Shown one piece after another: positions 13,301 through 25,300 of a DNA stretch of 64,000 nucleotides. The first letter of the stretch is position 1; every line of letters starts with the position of its first letter. The translations under genes were made by a program, and so were the position numbers. A model generated the notes under the pieces. That model was not told the DNA's origin. It searched no databases and was given only the letters and a program-made list of their open reading frames with translations. Origin of the DNA: Eublepharis macularius (taxonomy: Eukaryota > Chordata > Lepidosauria > Squamata > Eublepharidae); NCBI RefSeq assembly GCF_028583425.1, contig NC_072795.1, forward strand, positions 66,974,001-67,038,000. Reading direction: 5' to 3'.

Positions 13301-16300
13301 AAGTACATCAGGGTAAGTTGATGGCAATTTCTAAAATCAATTACAGCATGTAGGCAAATGATGACAAGATACATGCAAAAGTCAGCAGTTTTTTCCCTTT
13401 AAAGTCTGATAGCTTAGAAACATGTGAAAGAAGGCCCAGAATATGTTTGGCATGGTACTGTATGCCTGCATGTGATCTTGTACACGGTTACAAAAGAACT
13501 AGAAGACAAAAATTGGTGGACCACAGCTGCAGATTAAATACATCCTCCCAGGATGAAACAGCAAATATTTCCACAATCAATGCACCCAGCGTAAGTATCA
13601 TTTGTTACAACAAACCAAGCAGAAATGCAACACATTTCTTATATCTTTAGTCAAAGAAATTCCACAAAACATTTAAGACATAGAATCATTTTAAAATCTT
13701 CCATGGAGTTCTTATAAAATTAAACTCAGTTATGCACAGATTACACAAAAAAGCATCAATGATATTACCTCTGTATCCCACTTTCTGATATTTTCCAGCA
13801 GTTTTATAATAAGGTACTCCAAGTCCACTAGTGGAAATTGTTTCAGCTCTTTTTCCAAACTCACTTTGAACAGTAGCAATAGCAATAGAAGTATTTCTTC
13901 GTCGGTGTAGTGTTCTGGACATATGCCTATACACAGTTGTAGAAACTTTAAAAAAAGAGATACATTCTTAGAAAAGTAAATAGCAGCCTAAATTCAGTTA
14001 TATACAGCAAATACAGACACTGTTTCCTTCACTGCAGGTAACGTGCACTGAAACAAAGTAACCATCTCACTGTATTGGGGCCAATTCCGGCTTATCACCG
14101 AAAAGGCACATCTGATTTCTTATTTTATTAAAGTTTTTTAAAACTTTAGTGGTTAAAGAGCTTCGTGCTTGCTATTTTCCAGCTTGCAGCTCATTCTCTC
14201 TTTAGGCCAGTCAGTTGGAATCAATGTCATCTCTGATTTACATGCTGATGTTAGCTAAAGGTACATTCAAGAAGGGGACTCCTTGGGCACAATTCAAGGT
14301 TGAACACTTGGACATCATCAATTTTAACAGTAGAATGAAGCATCTTTCATACTGTGGTTTGTGCGCTCTATTTTTAAGTACCCAGAAGTGATCTACTGCT
14401 AATAACTTTTTCTACCCAGAAGTTTTGCCATGTAATTTGAGCAACCTCCTTAGAGTAGTTCTGAAGCTGAACAAAGAAAAAACCCCCAAAAAGACAAGCA
14501 GCAAATATCACATAAAGTAGAGGTTCTTTTATGCATAGAAAACTTTTCAAAATGGGAGAAACAGAAGTGATGTTACCTTAGCCATGTTGCAAAGACTGCT
14601 TTGAACCAAGAGAAAAAAAGAAGTCATGTTTTCTGAGAAGTCTCCACTTTCTTGCTTCCCCACAGTCTTGTACATTTCACACCTAATGAAAAAGGACTAT
14701 TTTATAGTAATCTTAACTCCTTTTAATATACTACTATTCAACTATAGCAAGACTGATGTCTTTCCCAATTCACACTTGTACAATATTAAAGACCTCAACA
14801 CTTAGACCACAACATTCCTTTACTTAGGTTTAATCTATTTGATATGATGAGTTCAGGACAAGGGAAAAAAACAAGAACAGATTCTAGAACACAGCATAAA
14901 ATGCCTCCTTAAACACAACATATTGTAGGCTAACAAAATCTATTTCAGTTTTAAGCAGCCATTCAGTTACCATCTTTCTGTCTGCAATGCAAGGTAGCCT
15001 CAGAACAACTACATAAAGGGGGGAAAGGAAATCGTTTCTGACATCTGTGCATCTGATTTCATTTGAAGAACCACATTGTAATAAGTTATAAAGTAGTGAA
15101 TTAAGTAGTCTGTAAAATAAATCAAATGAAAGAAACCCTCCTCTTTAAATTTATAGATGATAGAAAATGAGGTGGCAACCAACTCTGCTCCTTCACTGTT
15201 ATGCATATTTCCTGCTGTAGTAGCAGCCAGGAAGCAGCACTAAATCTCAGATGTACGTAACAGAAAGTCAAAAAAAGATTTCGTGGGTAGCATTTTTTTC
15301 ACTTAAAATCAAAAGCTTACAGTAATCTTGTTTTATTTACAGAGGTCAATAATTTGGTAACAAATCAAGGAAGAGCACAAGCTAAAACAATATCATCAGC
15401 TATTATTTTTCTTACTTACATAATATTATCCTTATTAAAGGGAGGCTGAAAATCCAGCAGAGGGAATAAAGTGTTAAAAGGAATGCCCATATTGGTTAAT
15501 ACAGTTGCTATATCACACAGCGATGGAATCCACGGCCTCAGTGGGTCAGAAACTGATGCTGCAGAGAGAAAACATTTAACATCACAGATCTTCTCAAAAC
15601 CAGGTTTTAGAACAGAGTGTGAATATGCTCCCTCAGTGTAATACAGATTCTGCTTTAAGTGGTTTCTTAATGTAGGAGTGGAGGCTCAACAGAACCAGAA
15701 AACAACAAAATGTAAGATGACAGTGCACTTTTCAAATCACAGCAATTATGGTTTGACGACAAAATATATAACAATTTCCTGCCAACCCTGTAAATCTACT
15801 TTACACAAAGAAAAGAGGTATTAGTCCGGTTCACATTGCAGGGAACATACACACATGCTACATGCATGTGCATACATCTGTTTGTAAAAATAACAATATA
15901 CATTCACTTTACAAATGAAGCCAAGATAAATGTGGGATTTAAGTCACACATTCAGCTGTGCATGTCTTGAACGTAAGATGAAAATTATTTCACATACGTA
16001 AAAAGAAAAATCAAGTATATACTGTAGTTTGTATATGTGTTCACCACAATTTGTGAACATAGCCAACCCTCAGTGGAGCAAAAAAGAGTCACTACAATAG
16101 TAGTGCAAGAAGTATTTCCAGGCCATCTTAAGAGCTTACAGAAAATATACAGAAATAAGCAGGGAACTGTGAGGAAACTCATGGTGAGGAGGAAATCCTA
16201 CCTCTCCTGATCCTCACACCTATTATTATTATTATTGTTTGTTTATAATCCATCTTTCTCACTGAGATCCAAGGTGGTTCACTGCAAGTGAATACAATAT

Positions 16301-19300
16301 AATTAATAGCTAGGACATTCTCAGAGCAAAAACACAAAATGACCAACAGTTGGGACATTCAATAAAAACAAATACAATACCTCCAAATTGGAAAACTAGC
16401 ACAAAGCTGAACACCTAGATGAAACCTTTCTGAATTAAAGTGTAAAGAATTAACATGACATCTTTAGCAATGTTGAACTCAGCTTTCTGTACCCCATCTG
16501 CCTGCCTCCTCCATCTCCTCCTGACTGTTCTGCTCTCTGCACCTCTATTGCTACTGCCTGACTTGCTTGCGCCAGCTCCTCCCTCGCTTCCTCTGGAGCA
16601 CCTCCTTTGCTGTCCCAGCCACTGCCTGCTCCCTCTGTCCCACTGCCTCACTATCCTGTGCCACCTCTTTCTTCCGTCACTTGCCTACCCAACTGTGTGC
16701 CTCCTCCACCCTCTCCACCTTCCCTCCTGGCTGCCTCAGCTATCCCCTTCACAATGTTTGGCAGGGTGGGCAGTTGTACATTCTTCTTTTATGTTGTCTG
16801 TGAAAGCAGAGACAGAGCTTCTCCATTTGGGGGGTTCTTGTAAATGCCCTAATTTCTTTATTTTGGGATTTTTCTACAAATTTGGGTTCTTCCCTAAGTC
16901 TGTATAAAGGTCTTCCTTCTCTGTACATGTCTTTAATCTGTGGATCTAACAATCTGCATTTTGGCTATGCTCAGAATTAGATTTAACAAGCTGGGGACCT
17001 GTAAGGCATCTCATATTCCCCTCCCCCATATTTATTCTTTCCCTTCCCTGAATGCCCCCACAGCCTCTTCCCTTTCCCTGCTTCCACCTCCCATCCAGCA
17101 GCCAACCTACCTTAATCTGCCTTGAGCTTTCCCTCCTTCCCTACCTTGAGCTTTCCCTCCCCCAGCAGACTTTCCCCAGGAATACTTTGTTCCAGCTGTG
17201 CGGTATTGACCACTACTCTGGGCAGAGCCCAGTTGCATGGTGGAAAATCCTCAAGGAATTTTCCTATATCCCCCTCCCCATGGTGGGGACCTCACACCTC
17301 ACTTTCTCCTGTAGCCCCCTCCCCACACTACTACTTCTTTTCCCTCCTCCTGGCAGCAACCATATACTCACCTTTCTTTGTTTCCTTCTCTCCTTCCCAC
17401 CCAGTAAACAATCTACCTTTAATCTGCCCCCTCATCTTTAGATTAATTTATTATTTATTTACTTCAGTGATATCCCCATCTTTCTCCACAAAGGGGACCC
17501 AAAGTAGCTTGCATAGTTCTTCTGTTCTCCATTTTATCCTCACAACAAACCTGCGAGGTAAGTTAGACTGAAAATGTGTAATTGCCCCAAGGTCACCCAG
17601 TGAGTTTCCACAGCAGAGTGGTGATTCAAACCTGGGTCTCCCAGATTCTAATCTGAAATTTTAACTACTATACTACACTGGCTCTCATATAGTGGCTGCT
17701 GTTGAACAGCAGGAAGCAGTCAAACCTGGGTGAGTCATGCAAGTCAGGTGGTAGCACATTTCTCAGTGGTTGGTGCTGGGCCTGACCCAGGGAATCCTCC
17801 CTCAAAGGCTAAACAACCCTGGAAAGAGCCCTTCCTCTTCCCACTGCCCTTTACGGACAGAAACCAAGGCTTAAAAGGTGGCTATACTGTTGTGATTGCC
17901 TAGCAACAGACACTGAAGGCATTTGTTTCTTAAAGCTACAGGCACTACTTCTGTTATTTTAGAGGATTTAATTCCCCAGTGTTTTGTCTTAGATTTCAGA
18001 TTTTTCTGCAAACATGGAGCATTTTTCAGGTTTGTTGAAACATCTGCCATATCTGTTCATGGCTTCAGTCTCAGATTTAAGTATCCACAGATTTGACAAT
18101 GCTGCAAATTAGATATAGTGAATAAATATAAATATTTCTTAATTTCTTTCCATCCCCTGTATGTAGACCTCTGACTTCATTGTCTCATAAAAGAAAGTTG
18201 TACAAGAGCAGAAACATTGTCACCTACGTTGGCTAAAATCTAACTAAACTAAAAACAAATTACTTTTAAATTAGCGCATAGTTGGAAAAGTTTTCCAACT
18301 TGCAATTTTGACAGATATATTATCTACTAAATTTTAGTTTAGAATACTCACCATTTGTTATTGTTAATGCCATCAACATATCTAAAATCTTCTTTGAAAC
18401 CGATCTGTCTGAATGAACCGACATCATCTATTTGACAGAAAGAGCAATTATCACAATTAGAGCTTGTACTTACTTAGTATCCTTATACTTAAATGACACA
18501 AATACAGAAAACACCAACTAAATGTGATATAATAGACTTTAAAACAGATTAACAGAACAGAGATGGGCACGAAATGAAATATGAACCAAAATTCGGCACA
18601 AACCGGGGCGGTTTGTGGTTCACGAACCGGTGGTTTGTCAGAGCCCATTCCTGAGGAACTGCCATGAACTTTAGGCTGGTTTGTTTGGTTCGTTTTTTGG
18701 TTCGTCACTGCAGACAGCCTGGCGCCAATCAATTAGTTTCCTAGGTAACAGGGGATGGACTTTCTGCAGACCTTCTGCTGGCCCGGAAGTGACTTTCTGC
18801 TAACCCAGAAGTGCCGATTTGCTGACCCGGATGTGATGTTTTCACGAACCAAACAAACTGGTTCATGAACTGGGGCAGGTTCATGAAAGTTTGTGGTTTG
18901 TGAAATGTGACAAACCATGAACACAGAGTTCATTTTTTTTTCTGGTTCATGCCCATCTCTACAACAGAATGTTGACTATCATAGTTCAAGTAACAAGTAT
19001 GAACAATGTCATTTAAATTCATGTCTACTCTAAGAGTACTCTTCACAAGAACTCTTCTCTATTACCAAAAGAGCAAAGAGAATGCAGTGCCAAGATACCA
19101 TGTTACACAATGAGCACATGATAAACTGAGTATGCCAAGTGAAAATAGTATGGGATATGATAAGTCTTCAGAAATCTGGGAGTAAACCAGAAAGAACTGG
19201 TTACAAATTCTTTGAAGATATGGTAGCATTATTTAACAGAAACATTCAGAAGAACTTCTGCCAGATGTGCATATATCAGAAGGTTTCAAAGAGCCTTTAG

Positions 19301-22300
19301 CCCAACAAAATAGTATACATGGTGAAATTCCCCTGCTGGTCCTCACTTTCTCTTCCCTAGCTTTGGACTCCCCCCACTACCGCCCCCCTCTATCTTCTGC
19401 ATCCTCCCCCAACATCAGCCCCTACTTACTTCTCGTTCAATGCCCTTTTCTTATGCTTGCCTTCTCACTGCTCCCCTTTTCCTCCTCACTGCCAGGACCG
19501 TAAGAAGTAGCCAGTTGTGGGAGGTGGACACTGAGTGACAATAATGTTTCAGCAAGGATGCCTAGATGCTCTCTCAGCATAAACACCACAAGAATTCAGC
19601 TCACCCCTCCCCCAGGGCTTGTTTCCCCCCTGAGGACAGCAGTTCTGCATTTTTCCCCCGTTTTCAGATTTTTCTGCACACCCAGGGATTTCCCATGATT
19701 TGGAAAAAAATCCTCCTATCTATAAATTGCCACATTGTGCACAGTTTTTGATGTACACTCTAGGGCCAGTATTTAAACTATTATCTTCCTACTAAGACTC
19801 AAAGTTTCCAATCTACCTACCATAAATACTTAGGAAGGAGCACAAATTTAAACTCATCCATTGCAAAATGCCATTTAGCATTTGGTTTGCGTGATAGTCC
19901 ATCTACAGTACAACTACATCATTTAATCCTGTTTTATGTCAAGTCAGCCCTTAAAATCATAGGGTTGGAAGGGGTCTCCAGGGTCATCTAGTCCAACCGC
20001 CTGCACAATGCAGGAAATTCACAACTACCTCTCCTTCCTCCACAGACACCCAGTGACCCTTGCTCTATGCCCAGAAGATGGCAAAACACTTGTCAGGATC
20101 CCTAGCCAAACTAGCCTGGGGAAAATGGCTACCTGACTGGCATTACCCTGGGCATGTAAGAAGGGGCCACAAGAACTAAGCACTGATGTAACCCTTTCTG
20201 CCCGCCCTCTCATGATCTGCCTAGGCTCACAGAATCAGCATTGTTGTCAGATGGCCATCTAGCCTCTGCTTAAAAACTTCCAAAGAAGTAGAGCCCACCA
20301 TCTCCCAAGGAAGCCTGTTCCATTGAGGGAGTGTTCTAACTGTCAAGAAGTTCTTCTTCGTGTTTAACCAAAAACTCTTTTGATTTAATTTCAACCTGTT
20401 GGTTCTGGTCCGACCTTCTGGAGCAATGGAAAGCAACTCTGCACCATCCTCTATCTGACAGCCCTTCAAGTACATGAAGATGGTTATCATATCACCTCTC
20501 AGTCATCTCCTATACAGGCTAAACATACCAAGCTCCTTCAACCTTTCCTCATAGGACTTGGTCTCAAGACCCCTCACCATCTTCGTTGCCCTCCTCTGGA
20601 CATGTTCCAGCTTGTCTATATCCTTCTTTAGTTGTGGTGCCCAAAACTGAACACAATACTCTAGGTGAGTTCTAACCAGAGCAGAGTGATATCATCACTT
20701 CACGTGAGCTGGACACTATACTTCTGTTGATACAGCCTAAAATCACATTTGCCTTTTTAGCTACCACATCACACTGGTGACTCATGTTCAGTGTATGATC
20801 TACTAAGACTCCTAGATCCCTTTTTGCACATACTACTGTCAAGACAAGTCTCCGCCATCCTATAATTATGCATTTGATTTTTCCTACCTAAACGCAGAAC
20901 TTAACATTTATCCCTGCTGAAATTCACTGTACTTGTTTTAGCCCAGTTTTCCAGGCTGTCAAGATCATCCTGTATGACTCTTGCCTTCTACCATATTTGC
21001 TACCCTTCCCAATTTAGTTTCATCTGCAAATTTAATAAGCATTCCTTCTATTCCTTCATGTAAATCATTTATAAAAATATTGAACAGAACAGGTCCCAGG
21101 ACCAATCCCTGAAGCACTGCACTTATCACTTTTCTCCAGGAGGACAAGGAACCATTAACAAGCATTCTTTGGGTGCGATCTGTCAACCAATTACAGATCC
21201 ATCTAACAGTAATAGGATCCACACCACATTTTACCAACTTGTCAACACGGAACCTTATTAAAAGCCTTACTGAAATCGAGATAAACTATGTCTACAGCAT
21301 TCCCCTGATCCAGCAAGGTAGTAACTTTCTCAAAAAAAGAGGTAAGGTTAGTCTGACATTACTTGTTCTTAAGAAACCCATGCTGGCTCTTAGTAATCAC
21401 AGCCATCCTTTCTAAATGCTCAAAGACTGACTGATGAGTTGTTCTAAAACTTTCCCGGTATAGACGTCAAGCTGACGGGTTGGTAGTTACCTGGATCCTC
21501 CTTTTTCCCCTTTTTGAAGATGGGGACAACATTTGCCCGCCTACAATCTTCTGGCACCTCACCTGTTCTCCAAGAATTCTCAAAAATGATGGAAAGAGGC
21601 CTTTTGGAAACCATCTGAGTGATCCAAAAGGCTGAGCTCCTTTCTCACCCAGAATGAAAATGTGTGATGTACCCATGTAATAAGAACAGGTAGCTCTGTT
21701 TTGGAGGAACCATGAGTGATACTCCCAGAACCACCACCACCCCTTTCATTAGGAAGCACACTTTTGAGACTTCCTAACTTCTTAGTCCTGCAGCTCAGAC
21801 AGTGCAAACCAGACTCCGTGTTTGATATTAAGTCAATTAAAAGGCTAGTGCACAAGGAAGCAGCCTAGCTCCCATGGGAACTCTGGTATATCCTAATCAA
21901 GGGTTTATTATGTGAACCTCCAAGATCGCCAATGCCCTGACCTTGATTAACGACCATATTTTGCAGGATGATAACCAACCCTCTCAGGCCTCTCAAGAAT
22001 TTCCTTTACAATGCAGACTTCTCCAGAAGATTGACCACATGCACGGTGAGGAGCATCAAGAAATTTCCTGGGCCACTGATGCCTGGCATTAGTTATGCCA
22101 GTAACATGCATGCTGTTCAAACCATTCTCCTGTAAGCATCTCCCACAAAGAAAATGTCTTATCCTCCAACAGCAGAACAGCTCCAATTAAGTACCCAATG
22201 ACAGGATAGATCCAAATAACCAGACCCAGTAGTTAAATAGATCCAAATAAGCACCTAATGGCAATAGCTTTGCCCAAAAAATGGATATAAATACGGTATC

Positions 22301-25300
22301 CCCTGAGTTAGAAGCCTACGTTCGGTCCCCTCCACAAGATTGCTCTCTCCTCTGCTGTAACTTAAGGATAAAGAACTCTTCTTGCCAAATCTTTCCCTCC
22401 CTCACCAAACTACATTTGAGCAGGAGCAGGCAATGTGTGCAGCTTTCTGCCTTACTTTAGTCTGCTTGTTTTTTTGTTTAACTTACCCACCTCCCACTCC
22501 AGCTCCTTTCCCTTTCTGAGACCTTTCAGGAAGAAACTCAATGCCATACACTGTTCCTCTCCCAATCCTCTACTTCCTTACCCTTCTTCTCTCTTTGGTG
22601 ACTCTGTATGCTTATGCTTACAACACATAGGAGGGTTTAGACTCTGGAATGAGTTGTGGCAAGATACATCTAACTTTATAGGAACCATTTCCACTAGGAA
22701 TTATTTCATTTGTTTATTCTTCAAATGTTTAGTGATTTTGTATTTACTCTTAGCATATCATATTCTCCAAGTCCAGGACTGTGTAATACATTTCCTTCAA
22801 ATCTGCCTTCCCCCCGTACTTTTCCTTTCTGTCTTTATTATGTTCAATTAAGATTAAAAACCAGTTACTGTATCCCTTTGGCTCTTTCCAGAATTCTTCC
22901 TGAGATATTGTGCCTGTGCAAACAGAGAGAAAGACCTCTTACCCTGGGACATCAAGGTACCTAATGAAGACCACATATATGAAGCCCCCCTTGCTCCCCT
23001 GGTAACAGCAAAGAGAGAAGAGGGCTGTACAACTGAGACGCAAATTAACATAGATTTTTGCCTCTACGTGTATAGTTGAACACACTGTTTGACATATTCC
23101 CATTGTCCCTACCCATCCTTGGTGGGATTTTACATAATGAAGTGAAGAATCAATACTTGATATACTAATCATCTTCTGCTCAAACTGCAAAATATTGCTA
23201 ATGGCCAATTCCTGGAAAACCACAGTGGAAAGATAAAACTGATAGAATATTGACTAAAAATTGAAAGATACAGCGCATTCCTTGGATTTGGCAGGAGACT
23301 GAGAGCCAAGCTACAAGAGACGAATTACACGAGAAGGAACATGTGAAGGGAGTCGCAATGTTAGCCGGGAAGCTGAGTTTCAAAAAAGACCAGAAGGCTT
23401 TGTCAATTTCCCCTCTCTACAGAGCCAGGAGAAGCTGCTCAGAGGGTTTGTTAATTTCCTCTTTGCCTCCCAAAAGTCATGTCAGTTTCACCTCCCTTTT
23501 TAAGAGGCAAAGAGGAAATAAACAAATCTTCTGAGTTGTGATCTCCCTGGCTCTGTAGAGAGGGGAAATTAACAAAGCCTTCCAATCACTTTTAAAACTC
23601 AGCTTCCTGTCTAACATTGCAACTCCCTTCACATGCTCCTCCTTGAGAAATTCGTCTCTTGTAGCTTAGCTCTGAACTCCAGGATGCAGAATAATGGACA
23701 ATACAGAACATTATGCTTTAAAAAAGGTAATGAAGTGTTTTTGCTATGAATTAAAGTCCACACCCAGTACAACTTTACCATGAATTATACTAGCAGACTA
23801 ATCTTACCTGAAACATCCACTTTAAAATGGGTACTGGGCAAGGAGAACTGTAGTATGCAGACATAAGTAAGCCTTCATTAATTACGAAAAGCTGCTGAGT
23901 TATTCCTGAGCTGCAGAAAGAATCATGGATAATTAATCTTGCATTGTCAAAACCAGTCTGTCCATTACAAAATCACAGATACTTCCAAAGATCCTAGCTT
24001 GTTAAAGCTGCCAGATCAGCTTTAGAGCTCACCCGCACCTTTGCACGGCGTTCAGAGCTCACGGAGTTCAGAGCTTACCCGCACCTTTGCACGGCGTGAT
24101 TTTACAAACTGTAAGTCAGTAAATGTGGTGTATATCATCCAATGCCAGTGTCCCTTGCTATACATAGGCAGTACCATTCGCCCACTTAGAACAAGAATCC
24201 AAGAGCATATATCTAGGATAAAAAACGGGGTAATAGAAGCACCTTTGGTTGGCCATTTCCACCAGTGTAAACACTCACACCATGACTTCAAAGTCTCTGT
24301 CATTGAACATCTAGACCGTCCACACGCTTCGGACATAGGTAAAGTACTCATGCAGTTGGAATCCAAATGGATTTTCCAACTTAATACTCTTTCACCGCAT
24401 GGATTAAACTTAGAGATTGTTTACTCTTGTTTCCTATGAGAATTGTGATTCATTGTAAGTAGTGGAATTCCCCCGGACCTTCCTCCAGCTGCAATTGGTT
24501 TAGATAGAACATTGATTGATTCGGCCCCGAATGAGAGATATATACACAGTCATTACCTAATCTATTACTTGTCCGTTAGCACCACCTCTTCACAAGCCAT
24601 AGGAGAGCATAGCTGGAGATTGTAACACATTGTAAGTGAACATATATTTGAGTTTTAAATGTATTTTTACATGTAATATTATGTATGTATTTGCTGATTG
24701 CATTTTATATTTACAGTGTGTCCAGTCCTGAATTCTTTCATGCCCAGGATGAAGTGAGTTTCACTCACGAAACGGGTTAATGGTACTTGCCTGCACATTC
24801 CCGTCGGCGTTTTTTGAATAATTTAAATTATTGGACTGTGAATGACATAACACCTCTCTATGAATCTCCACCTCCGGCTTTCTATCAAAATAAGACACTT
24901 GGCACTTTAACTGAATGAAACGAACTGTACGGACGACAAAGATTTTTCAAATGATAGGTTTACTGAATATGACTGTATTTTTGTATTGTGTATTTATTAA
25001 CTGTATAATTGCACTATTGCACTTTTGCACTTTCATATGATATACAGATTACACAACTATTGTGAATTGGTTCCCTGGAGTTGTTGTTTGTTCCCAGATG
25101 CCAGAAGACAGCAGCAGGAGACACAGAGCACTAACAGTGAGTGAAATCCTAAGCAGGGTTATTCTAGTCTAAGCCCATTGCCTTTAATGGCTTAGATTGG
25201 AATAACTCTGCTTAGGATTTCACTGTAAATGTAGTAGGGGTGTTTTATAGTCTCATCTGTGGGGGTTGCGAGAAAGTCTGGTATGGATACAGAGGGAGGA

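Noticed and set aside
13686..13934. 82-codon minus-strand frame with an Arg/Thr-rich product
   Set aside because: It is a shadow of SLF2 exon 13; the correct frame over the same bases matches SLF2 and has proper splice borders.
16455..17571. Overlapping long open frames on the plus strand
   Set aside because: They occur in all three frames of C/T-rich DNA, which lacks stop codons by composition; products are Pro/Leu/Ser repeats with no domain.
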